This document shows positions 6,584 to 15,170 of a DNA stretch of 19,378 bases, piece after piece. This DNA comes from Actinomycetes bacterium (GTDB lineage Bacteria > Actinomycetota > CALGFH01). Position numbers and translations under genes: made by a program. The notes beneath the pieces are model-generated. The model saw only the letters and a list, made by a program, of their open reading frames with translations, ran no database searches and was not told the origin of the DNA. Position 1 is the first letter of the stretch. Every line of letters begins with the position of its first letter. The stretch is from contig JASLIH010000540.1 of assembly GCA_030152105.1 (NCBI GenBank), positions 1-19,378 of the forward strand, written 5' to 3'.

Positions 6584-9500
6584 CCAGCGGCCAGGTTGAG
6601 GCGGGCGGTCAGGTCGTCGGGGGGTAGGGGCCGGCCGAAGTGGAAGCCCTGGCCGAAGTCGCAGCCCAGCTCGCGCAGCCGTTGCGCCTGCTCGGCACCC
6701 TCGACCCCCTCGGCCACGGCCACCACCCCGAGGGTGTGGGCCAGGTTGATGATCGCGGTCACGATCGCCGAGTCCTCCTGGTCGGTGAGCAGACCGGCCA
6801 CGAAGTCGCGGTCGATCTTGAGCTCGTCGACCGGGAACCGCTTGAGGTAGGCCAGTGACGAGTAGCCGGTGCCGAAGTCGTCGACGGTCAGGCTGACCCC
6901 GAGGCTCTTGAGCTCGGTCAGTGCCCCCGAGGTCGACTCGACGTCCTCCATCAGGACGGTCTCGGTGATCTCCAGGTAGACCAGGGCCGGGTCGATGCCG
7001 GTCTCGGCCAGGATGTCGGCCACCACCCCGGCCAGGTTGGGGTGGACGAACTGGCGGGCCGACAGGTTGACCTTGATGGCCAGACGGTGGTTCTGCGCCT
7101 GCCAGCTCCGGGCCTGGCGGCAGGCCTCGCGCAGCACGTGGGTGCCGATGGACATGATCAGGCCGGTCTCCTCGGCCAGGGCGATGAACTCCCCCGGTCC
7201 GATCAGGCCCCGGTCGGGATGCTCCCAGCGGACCAGCGCCTCGGCCCCGACCGGGCGGCCGCTCCCCAGGCAGTGGATGGGCTGGTACAGGACCCGGAAC
7301 TCGTTGCGCTCGACGGCCCGGTGCAGCGACGAGTGCATGGCCAGGCGGCGTTTGGCCCTGGCCCGCATCGCCTGGTCGAACACCTCACGGCGGTTCCCGC
7401 CCCTGGCCTTGGCCCGGTACATGGCGGCGTCGGCGTTCTCGACCAGCGACTCTGGCCGGGTGCGGCCGCCCGAGGCCAGGGCGATGCCGATGCTCATGGT
7501 GACGAACACCTCGGCGTCGCCGAGCGGGAACGGGGCCGTGGCCACCTGGGCGACCCGCTCGGCGATGGCCAGGGCGTGGGCCTCGTCGGCGATGCCCTCG
7601 CACAGGATGGTGAACTCGTCGCCGCCGAAGCGGGCCACCGTGTCGCCGGGCCGGATGATCTCCTGGAGGCGCTTGCCCAGGGCGACCAGCAGCCGGTCGC
7701 CGGCGTCGTGGCCGAGCGAGTCGTTGATGAACTTGAACCGGTCGAGGTCCAGGAACAGCACGGCGACCGCCGAGCGGCTGCGCTGGGTCCGGGCCAGCGC
7801 ATGGGTGATCCTGTCCAGGAAGAACACCCGGTTGGGCAGGCCGGTGAGCGCGTCGTGGGCGGCCTGGTGGGCCAGCTTGGCCTGGGCGTGGCTGCGCTCG
7901 ATGGCGATGTCGGCCAGGTGGGCGGCCAGCTCGAGCAGGCCGGTCTCGGCCGGGCCGGGCCGGCGGGGCTCGTCGAAGTAGACGGTGAGGACGCCAAGGA
8001 CGCGGTCAAGGTCGGCGGCGATGATCGGGGTCGACCAGGCGGCCCGGATGCCCCTGGCCAGGGCCACCTGGCGGTTCTCGCGCCACAGCGGGTCGAGGGC
8101 CACGTCGGCCGAGACCACCGGCTCGCGCCGGAAGGCGGCGGTGCCGCTGGTCCCGGCCTCGGGCCCGATGACCAGGCCGTCGGACTCGTGCAGGCCGACG
8201 TCGATGAGGGACGGCGCGGCGGCCACGGTCAGCGTCTCGGAGCTGTCGTCCAGCAGCAGGATGGCGCAGCGGGCGCCGGCGGCCTCGGCCTCGATCACCT
8301 TGGCCAGGGCGTCCAGGGTCTCCATCAGGGGGGCGTCGCGGGCGATCAGGTCGAGCACCTGGGCCTGACCGGCCAGCTGGCCCTCGGCCCGCTTGCGCTC
8401 GGTCACGTCCCGGCAGTTGAACACCACCCCGCCGACGGCCGGGTCGTCGAGCAGGTTGTTGGCCAGGGCCTCGATGTTGCGCCAGGACCCGTCGGCGGCC
8501 AGGAACCGGAACCCGAACCCGGCGCTGTGGGCCAGCCCGGCCAGGTGCTCGCCGAAGCGGGCCCGGACGTCGCCGACGTCGTCGGGGTGGATCAGCTCGA
8601 ACACGTTCTGCCCGACCCGGGCGTCCTCGCGGTAGCCGAGCATGCGCCGGAAGGCCGGGCTGGCGTAGGTGATGCCGCCGCCGGCGTCGAGCACGATCAC
8701 CATGTGCGAGGAGTTCTGGACCAGCGCCCGGAAGCGGGCCGCCGAGTCCCGCAGGGCCTTCTCGGCCCGCTTCAGCTCCAGCTCCTTGGTGATGTCGCGG
8801 GAGGTCAGGATGAGCCGGCGGGGCCGGCCGTCGACCGCCGGGACCCGGGTCCAGGAGCAGTTGAGCCAGCAGGCCTCGCCGTGGGGCCGCAGCACCTCGA
8901 CCACCGACGGCAGCGGGGCCTCGTCGTCGGCCCAGCGGTCAAGCTGGACCTCGCGCCCGGCCACGTCCCGGGGCCGCAGCCGGGCCAGGCCGCGCGACCC
9001 GACCATGTCGGCCGACCGGTAGCCGGTGATCTCCTCGAACCCCGGGTTCCAGCTGGACACGGTGCCGTCCGGGTCGAGGGCGGCGATGCCGTCCGAGGTG
9101 TGCTCGACGATCTCCGACAGCTTGGTCCGTTCCTCCAGGATCGCCTCGAGCAGCTCGCCCTTCTCGATGGCCGTTCCCACCTCGGCGGCCAGGGCGTCCA
9201 GCACCACCAGCTCGCCCTGCTCGAAGCCGCCGAAGCCGGTCCGGTTGTAGGTGCACAGCACCCCGATGACCTTGCCCTCGACCCGCACCGGGGCGGCCAG
9301 GCAGTCCCGCCAGCCCTCCTCGCGCAGTCGTGCCGGGAGCTCGTGGTCGCCGTCCTGGGCCGACACCCTGACCGCCTTGCCGGTGCGCATCAGCACGGCC
9401 GCCAGGGTGTCCTGGCCCGCCTCCTCCACCCGCCGCTCGTGGCCGGGGTGCTCGTCGCGGCTCTGGTGCACCACCCGGGAGCCCTCGAGGATGATGACCA

Positions 9501-10362
9501 GCTCGGTCACCTCCGACTCGAAGCAGCGCCGGACCTCGTCGAGGAACTCAGGGACGGCGTCGCGGGGGTTCATCGGGACGGCGAGGGCGTGGGTGGCCCG
9601 CTGCATGCCGGCCAGCCGGGCCCGGTCGGCCCGCACGCTGGCGAAGGCCCGGCCCGTCCAGTGCAGCACGGCCAGGGGGACCAGGAACAGCGGCGAGGTC
9701 CAGGGCGACCAGGCGTAGGCGGCCACGAACAGGACGCCGAAGGCCAGGTTGATGACCCCGCCGACCAGCCAGACGGGCACGACCAGCGGCTTCACCGAGA
9801 CCAGCACGCTACCGAGCGACTGGGACCCGGTCAGCCAGAAGATCCCGACGAAGGCCACGATGTTGACGGCCGTGGTCGCGGCCATGGCGGCGGCCAGGGC
9901 GAGCAGGTCGCGGGTGGTCGGGGGGGCCGCCCGGTCGCGCAGGAGCGACAGGACGATGCTGCCGGCGGCGGCCGCGGCCATCCACTGGGCGACGTTGAAG
10001 GCGGCCTTGACGGGATGGATGCGCTGCAGCCCCTCGGAGAAGGTCTGCGCCAGGCCGACCACGAGCACCGCCAGCAGGGGTGGCAGGACGAAGATGGCCG
10101 GGGCGAGGATGGCCTCGAACAGGTCCTCGGCGTCCCCCTGGTCGCTCCACTGGAACTGCAGCGTCGGGAAGCCGGCCGCCGTCAGGAGGGCCAGGAAGGT
10201 CAGCACGACCGGCCAGGACACCGTGGCCGCCACCGGGCGGTCGGTGGCGAGCAGCCCGCCGGTGACGCCGAGGGCGGCCAGTCCGGCCGTGAACAGGAGC
10301 ACAGGCACGGGGAAGGCGCGCGACAGCGCCTTCCCCGTGGTCGTGCCGGCCGAGCTGGTCAC
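6526..10362 (-). CDS. Membrane GGDEF-EAL protein with GAF and PAS domains (c-di-GMP synthesis/hydrolysis)
   Basis: A 1278-residue cyclic-di-GMP signalling enzyme. Order: six or seven hydrophobic helices (about 17-240, with HPVKAAFNVAQW near 116), GAF (about 255-405), PAS (about 412-530), PAS (about 540-658), GAF (about 665-825), GGDEF (about 830-985) and EAL (about 1000-1255). The cyclase motif GGDEF is intact at 913-917 and is preceded by an RPGD inhibitory site at 904-907. The EAL side keeps EAL (1041-1043), the EITE, DDFGTGYSSL, KIDRDFV and AEGVE motifs, so phosphodiesterase activity is also expected. The net direction cannot be read from sequence. The membrane domain has no name I can assign. 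The start is GTG, one base after the TAG of the upstream subtilase, with GGGAG just ahead inside that gene; the two are probably translationally coupled. Confidence 0.95.
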   Translation of the reverse strand: MTSSAGTTTGKALSRAFPVPVLLFTAGLAALGVTGGLLATDRPVAATVSWPVVLTFLALLTAAGFPTLQFQWSDQGDAEDLFEAILAPAIFVLPPLLAVLVVGLAQTFSEGLQRIHPVKAAFNVAQWMAAAAAGSIVLSLLRDRAAPPTTRDLLALAAAMAATTAVNIVAFVGIFWLTGSQSLGSVLVSVKPLVVPVWLVGGVINLAFGVLFVAAYAWSPWTSPLFLVPLAVLHWTGRAFASVRADRARLAGMQRATHALAVPMNPRDAVPEFLDEVRRCFESEVTELVIILEGSRVVHQSRDEHPGHERRVEEAGQDTLAAVLMRTGKAVRVSAQDGDHELPARLREEGWRDCLAAPVRVEGKVIGVLCTYNRTGFGGFEQGELVVLDALAAEVGTAIEKGELLEAILEERTKLSEIVEHTSDGIAALDPDGTVSSWNPGFEEITGYRSADMVGSRGLARLRPRDVAGREVQLDRWADDEAPLPSVVEVLRPHGEACWLNCSWTRVPAVDGRPRRLILTSRDITKELELKRAEKALRDSAARFRALVQNSSHMVIVLDAGGGITYASPAFRRMLGYREDARVGQNVFELIHPDDVGDVRARFGEHLAGLAHSAGFGFRFLAADGSWRNIEALANNLLDDPAVGGVVFNCRDVTERKRAEGQLAGQAQVLDLIARDAPLMETLDALAKVIEAEAAGARCAILLLDDSSETLTVAAAPSLIDVGLHESDGLVIGPEAGTSGTAAFRREPVVSADVALDPLWRENRQVALARGIRAAWSTPIIAADLDRVLGVLTVYFDEPRRPGPAETGLLELAAHLADIAIERSHAQAKLAHQAAHDALTGLPNRVFFLDRITHALARTQRSRSAVAVLFLDLDRFKFINDSLGHDAGDRLLVALGKRLQEIIRPGDTVARFGGDEFTILCEGIADEAHALAIAERVAQVATAPFPLGDAEVFVTMSIGIALASGGRTRPESLVENADAAMYRAKARGGNRREVFDQAMRARAKRRLAMHSSLHRAVERNEFRVLYQPIHCLGSGRPVGAEALVRWEHPDRGLIGPGEFIALAEETGLIMSIGTHVLREACRQARSWQAQNHRLAIKVNLSARQFVHPNLAGVVADILAETGIDPALVYLEITETVLMEDVESTSGALTELKSLGVSLTVDDFGTGYSSLAYLKRFPVDELKIDRDFVAGLLTDQEDSAIVTAIINLAHTLGVVAVAEGVEGAEQAQRLRELGCDFGQGFHFGRPLPPDDLTARLNLAAGQAADAGATRSRKARSARS

Positions 10363-10363
10363 G

Positions 10364-12046
10364 CTACTCCCAGGCGCCGTACCAGGCGGACCCGGCCAGG
10401 CTCGACCCGTACGACTCCTCCGACTCCTGCCCGTACCAGCTGGACCCGCGCCACTTCCGGCCGGGCCAGTCGTTGCCGTACCACTGGACCCGGTTCCACC
10501 GATTGATCTCCCAGGTGGAGAGGTACCAGTTGGAGGGGACCCAGGGGGCGTTGGTGTAGCCGCCGGGGTTCCAGAGCAGCAGCTGGGCGGTCAGGGTGAC
10601 CCCGAGGGTCGGGCCGAGGACGGTGCCCAGCAGGTCGTCGGTCTGGACCTGCACCGACCCGCGGCTCAGGGCGAGGCTGCCCTGGCCGTTGGAGCGGGCC
10701 AGGCCCTGGTTGGCCAGCCCGGCCGGGGCCGAGAAGGCGGCGGCGTTGACGTCCACCACTCCGGAGCCGACGGCCATCGGGTCGGTGGAGGCGGCGTCCC
10801 TGGCCGTGGCCACGAGCGCGTGCTTGACCCGGTCGGGGGTGGAGCCGGGGTTGGCCTGGAGCATCAGGGCGACCGCGCCGGAGACGACCCCGGTGGCCAT
10901 GGAGGTGCCGCTCCCGCGCCGGTAGGACCCGTCGACGTAGTAGGGGAACTGGGTGTCGATAGTGCTGCCGGGGGCCCGCAGGGAGATCACGTGGGCGCCG
11001 GGGGCGGCCACGTCCGGCTTGGCCAGCCCGTGGGCGGTCGGCCCGCGGCCCGAGAAGTCGGGCAGCTGATCGTCGCCGACGGCGGCGGTGCCGCGGTCGT
11101 CGGTGGCCCCGACGGTGACGACCCAGGGGTCGTCGGCCGGCTTGGTGATGGTCCCGGGGTCCGGGCCCTCGTTGCTGGCCGCCACGACCACGGTCATGCC
11201 GGCCGACCAGGCCCGCTCGACCGCGTAGTTGAGCGGGTCGACCGTCCAGTCCTGCCTGGAGTCGGTGCCGAGGCTGAGGTTGAGGACCCGGATGTTGTAC
11301 CGGTCCTTGAACGAGACCACCCACTGGATGGCGGCCAGGATGTTGCTGACGTCGGCGGCGCCGTCGGCCCCGGCGGCCTTGACCGACAGGACGCTGGCCT
11401 CGGGGGCGACGCCCTTCCACTTGCCGCCCGAGCTGGCCCCGTTGCCGGCGACCAGCCCGGCGATGAAGGTGCCGTGGCCGTAGCGGTCGTTGCAGTCCAG
11501 CTCGCCCGAGAGGTTCTTGCAGGGTTCGGTGCGGCCGGTGAGGTCGTTGCGCACCTGGACCAGCCGGCCGGCCAGGTCGGGCAGGCCGGGGGCGACCCCG
11601 GTGTCGAGCACGGCCACGGTGACCCCGCGGCCGGTGATCCCGCGCTTCCAGGCGTCGGTGGCCTTGATCACCTTGGGGTAGACCGAGTTGACGGTGCTGG
11701 CGCTGGCCGCGCCCTGGACCCGGACCTTGTCGTCCGGGGTGACGGCCCGGACCCCGGCCAGCCTGGCCAGCTCGCCGACGGCGGCCGCGGGCACGGTGGC
11801 CGCGAACCCGGCGACGATCGGCAGGGCGCTGGTGACCTGGCCGCCGAGCCGGCGCACGGCCAGCTCGGGCGCCGGGTCGGCGGCGGTGGTCTTCTGCACG
11901 ATGACCCGGACCGGGTCGGCCATCGGTGGCCGGGCCGGCATCCCCCTCGGGACCGCTCCCAACCCGGTGGCCAGCACCAGCGCCGCCAGCGCGGCAACGG
12001 CCAGTGCCCTCCCGCGGTGCAGCCTGAACGAACCGACGATCACCAC
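10364..12046 (-). CDS. Secreted S8 subtilisin-like serine protease with a Trp-pentad C-terminal tail
   Basis: Extracellular serine endopeptidase of 560 residues. A signal peptide (about 8-38) is followed by an inhibitor-I9-type propeptide (about 45-106) and the S8 catalytic domain (about 135-435). The triad is Asp148 (VLDTG), His191 (YGHGTFIAG) and Ser382 (GTSMATG), with oxyanion Asn292 (AASNEG). Two Cys (176, 185) may form a disulfide near the His. After the catalytic domain, residues 490-540 have Trp at exactly five-residue intervals, and the protein ends WYGAWE. Two adjacent GTG codons are possible starts: GGGGAGG (12050-12056) is three bases from the one at 12046 and six from the one at 12043, so the second may be used. 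It leads an operon with the c-di-GMP enzyme and is divergent from the molybdenum hydroxylase gene. Confidence 0.94.
   Translation of the reverse strand: MVIVGSFRLHRGRALAVAALAALVLATGLGAVPRGMPARPPMADPVRVIVQKTTAADPAPELAVRRLGGQVTSALPIVAGFAATVPAAAVGELARLAGVRAVTPDDKVRVQGAASASTVNSVYPKVIKATDAWKRGITGRGVTVAVLDTGVAPGLPDLAGRLVQVRNDLTGRTEPCKNLSGELDCNDRYGHGTFIAGLVAGNGASSGGKWKGVAPEASVLSVKAAGADGAADVSNILAAIQWVVSFKDRYNIRVLNLSLGTDSRQDWTVDPLNYAVERAWSAGMTVVVAASNEGPDPGTITKPADDPWVVTVGATDDRGTAAVGDDQLPDFSGRGPTAHGLAKPDVAAPGAHVISLRAPGSTIDTQFPYYVDGSYRRGSGTSMATGVVSGAVALMLQANPGSTPDRVKHALVATARDAASTDPMAVGSGVVDVNAAAFSAPAGLANQGLARSNGQGSLALSRGSVQVQTDDLLGTVLGPTLGVTLTAQLLLWNPGGYTNAPWVPSNWYLSTWEINRWNRVQWYGNDWPGRKWRGSSWYGQESEESYGSSLAGSAWYGAWE
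10436..10573 (-). repeat. Coding region of a five-residue aromatic repeat (15-base period)
   Basis: Within the subtilase, aromatic residues fall at 492 (W), 497 (Y), 502, 507, 512, 517, 522, 527, 532 and 537 (all W). The intervening residues vary (for example WYGND, WPGRK, WRGSS), so the DNA repeat is degenerate and the pattern is conserved mainly at the protein level. Confidence 0.85.
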
Positions 12047-12136
12047 TGTCCTCCCCTGTACTCGAACCCCACCCTCGAAGGCGACCGGACATAGCGTGCG
12101 TATGGCCTAGTCGGCTTAAACATCCTCCCGAAAACC

Positions 12137-12148
12137 TACAACTTTGTA
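12137..12148. promoter_or_regulatory. Small palindrome in the subtilase / molybdenum hydroxylase control region
   Basis: TACAACTTTGTA: arms TACAA and TTGTA with a two-base centre. It sits in the 165-base divergent region about 64 bases from the plus-strand gene and 91 from the minus-strand gene, in an AT-richer patch. It could be an operator or simply part of a promoter; no regulator can be assigned. Confidence 0.3.
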
Positions 12149-12199
12149 CGCAGTCTGCTGACAACGGTTCTCGCCAAGCTTCGTGAACGCGCCGTGCCG

Positions 12200-12205
12200 T
12201 AGGCT
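12200..12205 (+). promoter_or_regulatory. Putative -10 element giving a leaderless transcript
   Basis: TAGGCT fits the actinobacterial -10 pattern TANNNT. Counting seven bases on places transcription start at about 12212, the A of the ATG of the molybdenum hydroxylase gene. That gene also lacks a Shine-Dalgarno sequence, which agrees with leaderless translation, a common feature in actinobacteria. No clear -35 is seen. Confidence 0.4.
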
Positions 12206-12211
12206 TCGCCC

Positions 12212-14488
12212 ATGGCCAGCCCGACCACCGACGGGGCCCTGCTCCGGCGCGAGGACCCGCCCCTGGTCACAGGGGCGGCATTGTACTGTGACGACCTGGT
12301 CGCGCCGGGGGCGCTGCACGCCGTGTTCGTCAGGGCGCCGCTGGCCCACGGCCGGATCCTGGACATCGACCCGGCCCCCGCGGCGGCGATGCCGGGGGTG
12401 GCCGGGGTGTTCACCGCCGCCGACCTCGACCTGCCGCCGCTGCCGGCCGGGGGCGCGCCGGCCGCCATGGCCCGCCCGGTGCTGGCCACCGGCTCCGTCC
12501 GCTTCCTCGGCGAGGCGGTGGCGGTGGTGGTGGCCGCGACCCGGGCCCAGGCGGTCGACGCGGCCGAGGCCGTCGAGGTCGACTACGAGCCGCTCGAGGT
12601 GGTCACCGACCCGCGGCGGGCCCTGGCCGCCGACGCCCCCCGGCTGTTCGAGGGGGGTGGCAACCTGGCCAAGGAGCGCCGCTGGCCGGAGCCGTCGCGG
12701 GCCCTCGAGGGGGCCGAGGTGGTGGTCCGGGGCCGGTTCGTCAACCAGCGGGTGGCCGCGGCCCCGATCGAGCCCAACGCCGCCGTGGCCGTCCCCGAGC
12801 CCGGACGTGACGGCCTCACGCTGTACGCCCCCAGCCAGGCGCCGTTCTGGACGCGGGACACGGTCGCGGAGGTCCTGGGGATGGACCAGGAGCGGGTCCG
12901 GGTGGTCGTCCCGGCGGTCGGCGGGGCCTTCGGCGCCCGGATCCACACCTACCCCGAGCAGGTGGCGGTGGCCGCGCTGGCCTGGCGGCTGGGCCGCCCG
13001 GTCCGCTACGTCGAGAGCCGCTCGGAGACCATGCTGGCCATGACCCACGGCCGGGCCCAGGTCCAGGAGGTCGAGCTGGCCGCGACCCGGGACGGCCGCA
13101 TCACCGGCCTTCGGGCGCGGCTGCTGGCCGACGGCGGCGCCTACCCGGCCGACGCCACGCCGATGCTGTCCTCGACCCGTTACATGGCCTCGGGCGTGTA
13201 CCGGATCGCCAAGGTCGAGGTGGCCTGGGAGTGCGTGGCCACCAACACCACCCCGGTGGCCGCCTACCGGGGCGCCGGCCGGCCCGAGGCCACGGCCATG
13301 ATCGAACGGGCGGTCGACCTGCTGGCGGCCAGGCTGGGCATCGACCCGGCCGAGCTGCGGCGGCGCAACCTGATCCCGGCCAGGGCGTTCCCGTACACCA
13401 CGGCGACACGGGCCCGCTACGACTCGGGCGACTACCAGGGGGCGCTCGACCGGGTCCTGGCGGCGGCCGGGTACGAGGAGCTCCGGGGCGAGCAGGCCGC
13501 CCGCCGCCAGCGCGGCGACGTCCGCCAGCTCGGCATCGGCCTCTCGGTCTACGTCGAGGTGACCGGGTTCGGGTCCGAGTTCGGCGAGGTGGTGGTCGAG
13601 CCCGACGGCCGGATCACCGCCAGGACCGGCGTCTCGCCCCACGGCCAGGGCCACGAGACGGCCTTCGCTCAGCTGGTCGCGGCCACCCTCGGGGTCGGGG
13701 CCGACCAGGTCGGCGTCGTCCACTCCGACACCTTCGCCGTGCCCCGGGGCGAGGGGACCATGGGGTCGCGCTCGCTCCAGGTCGGCGGCAGCGCCGTCGC
13801 CGGGGCGGCCACCCAGGTCCTGGAGAAGGCCAGGGCGCTGGCCGCCCACCTGCTGGAGGCCCCGGCCGAGGACGTGGCCGTGTTCCCCGGCGAGGGCCTC
13901 GGGGTCGCCGGCGCCCCCTCGACCGCGCTGGCCTGGGCCGAGCTGGCCGCGGCGGCCGCCGACCCCGACCGCCGGCCGCCGGGCATGGACGCCGGCCTGG
14001 CCGCGGCCGTCGACTTCGAGATGGAGCACAGCACCTTCCCGTTCGGCGCCCACCTGGCCGTCTGCGAGGTCGACACCGAGACCGGCCTGGTCCGGCTGCT
14101 GCGCCATGTGGCCGTCGACGACTCGGGCCGGATCCACAACCGGATGCTGGCCGAGGGGCAGGTGCACGGCGGGATCGCCCAGGGGATCGCTCAGGCCCTG
14201 TTCGAGGAGGTCGGCTACGACGAGAACGGCAACTGCCTGCACGGCAACCTGGCCAGCTACACCATGCCGGCCGCGGCCGACCTGCCGGCCTTCGAGACCC
14301 AGCGGACCGAGACCCCGACCCCGCTGAACCCGTTGGGGGCCAAGGGGATCGGTGAGTCAGGCACCATCGGGTCCACCCCGGCGGTCCAGAACGCGGTCGT
14401 CGACGCCCTCGCCCACCTGGGCGTGACCCACCTCGACATGCCGCTGACCCCCGAGCGGGTCTGGCGGGCGCTGCGGGACGAGCCCTAG
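12212..14488 (+). CDS. Xanthine dehydrogenase family molybdopterin-binding subunit (CoxL-like, form II type)
   Basis: Large catalytic subunit of a molybdenum hydroxylase, which would bind molybdopterin cytosine dinucleotide and hydroxylate an unidentified substrate. At 758 residues it has family length. It begins with the usual [10 protein letters not shown]...YCDDL segment, carries SQAPFW and GGAFGARI in the first molybdopterin region, AYRGAGR at 351-357 and the catalytic Glu715 in KGIGESG. True aerobic CO dehydrogenases (form I) carry AYRCSFR in the active-site loop; AYRGAGR is the form II type, so CO oxidation should not be assumed. The FAD (CoxM) and 2Fe-2S (CoxS) subunits normally encoded beside it are absent here, as are maturation genes. 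The gene ends tail to tail with a response regulator, sharing the bases CTAG. Confidence 0.9.
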   Translation: MASPTTDGALLRREDPPLVTGAALYCDDLVAPGALHAVFVRAPLAHGRILDIDPAPAAAMPGVAGVFTAADLDLPPLPAGGAPAAMARPVLATGSVRFLGEAVAVVVAATRAQAVDAAEAVEVDYEPLEVVTDPRRALAADAPRLFEGGGNLAKERRWPEPSRALEGAEVVVRGRFVNQRVAAAPIEPNAAVAVPEPGRDGLTLYAPSQAPFWTRDTVAEVLGMDQERVRVVVPAVGGAFGARIHTYPEQVAVAALAWRLGRPVRYVESRSETMLAMTHGRAQVQEVELAATRDGRITGLRARLLADGGAYPADATPMLSSTRYMASGVYRIAKVEVAWECVATNTTPVAAYRGAGRPEATAMIERAVDLLAARLGIDPAELRRRNLIPARAFPYTTATRARYDSGDYQGALDRVLAAAGYEELRGEQAARRQRGDVRQLGIGLSVYVEVTGFGSEFGEVVVEPDGRITARTGVSPHGQGHETAFAQLVAATLGVGADQVGVVHSDTFAVPRGEGTMGSRSLQVGGSAVAGAATQVLEKARALAAHLLEAPAEDVAVFPGEGLGVAGAPSTALAWAELAAAAADPDRRPPGMDAGLAAAVDFEMEHSTFPFGAHLAVCEVDTETGLVRLLRHVAVDDSGRIHNRMLAEGQVHGGIAQGIAQALFEEVGYDENGNCLHGNLASYTMPAAADLPAFETQRTETPTPLNPLGAKGIGESGTIGSTPAVQNAVVDALAHLGVTHLDMPLTPERVWRALRDEP

Positions 14489-15165
14489 CCGCGCTGGCGG
14501 CCTACCTCGGTCGCCGACGGGCGGCGGGTGGCCAGCTCGTGCTGCATGGCGAAGGTGGCCGCCTCCAGCTTGGAGTGCATCTCCAGCTTCTGGAGGATGT
14601 TCTGCACGTGGGTGCGGACGGTGTGGGGGCTGATGTAGAGCTCCCGGCCGATCTGGGCGTTGCTCCAGCCGCGGCCGAGCAGGGCCAGCACCTCCCGCTC
14701 CCGCGGGGACAGCCGGTTCAGGGGGGCGTCGGTGGCCCGGTCGCCCATGTCCAGGAGCCGGCGGAACAGCTGGGGCAGCATCGCCCGCGGCACCACGCCC
14801 TCGCCGTCCAGCACCGCCTGGACGGCCCGCAGCACCGTCTGGGTGCCGGACTTCTTGCCGACCACCCCCACCGCGCCGGCCCGGATGGCGTGCAGCAGTA
14901 GGTCGATGTCGGTGTCCTGGGCGAGCAGGATGACCTTGGTGTCGGGCAGCTCGGAGAGGATCGCCTCGACCAGTGTCGGCCGGCTGCTCAGGGCCAGGCC
15001 GGCGTCGATGACGAACAGGTCGGGCTTGAGCTGGGGCACCGAGGTCACGATCTGGGGCACGGCCGATGCCTGCCCGACCACCTCGTTCGTGCCGTCACGG
15101 GTGATGAGAGCTTCCAGCGCCTCGTTGAACAGCGGCTGACAGTCGGCGAGGAATACGCGAGCCAT
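14485..15165 (-). CDS. NarL/LuxR-type response regulator with an atypical receiver
   Basis: DNA-binding regulator of 226 residues. Receiver about 1-120, LuxR-type HTH about 160-220 (LSPREREVLALL...SNAQIGRELYISPHTVRTHVQNIL). The putative phosphorylation site is Asp54 (FVIDAGL) and Lys104 is present, but the acidic pair has become D8-C9 instead of DD/DE and the conserved Ser/Thr after strand 4 is Ala82. Phosphorylation may therefore be weak or absent. The ATG at 15165 is chosen because GGAGGA lies five bases upstream (15171-15176) and the receiver starts right there; an upstream in-frame extension has no homology-like content. The HTH and C-terminal helix are very like those of the divergent regulator at 15564, pointing to paralogues. 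No kinase gene is adjacent. Confidence 0.92.
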   Translation of the reverse strand: MARVFLADCQPLFNEALEALITRDGTNEVVGQASAVPQIVTSVPQLKPDLFVIDAGLALSSRPTLVEAILSELPDTKVILLAQDTDIDLLLHAIRAGAVGVVGKKSGTQTVLRAVQAVLDGEGVVPRAMLPQLFRRLLDMGDRATDAPLNRLSPREREVLALLGRGWSNAQIGRELYISPHTVRTHVQNILQKLEMHSKLEAATFAMQHELATRRPSATEVGRQRG

Positions 15166-15170
15166 CAACT

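Noticed and set aside
7042..10506. A 1154-codon open frame on plus, antisense to the GGDEF-EAL gene
   Set aside because: Its composition is a GC-driven mirror (Gly/Gln/Val/Asp-rich, no domain), while the minus strand encodes a complete, motif-rich protein.
10359..12164. A second long minus frame overlapping the subtilase
   Set aside because: Out-of-frame Arg/Gly/Pro-rich translation; the S8 triad and propeptide are in the other frame.
12116..14242. A 708-codon open frame on minus across the molybdenum hydroxylase gene
   Set aside because: Low-complexity product without motifs; the plus frame carries all family motifs in order.
12212..14488. Aerobic CO dehydrogenase (coxL form I)
   Set aside because: The active-site loop is AYRGAGR rather than AYRCSFR, and coxM and coxS are absent.
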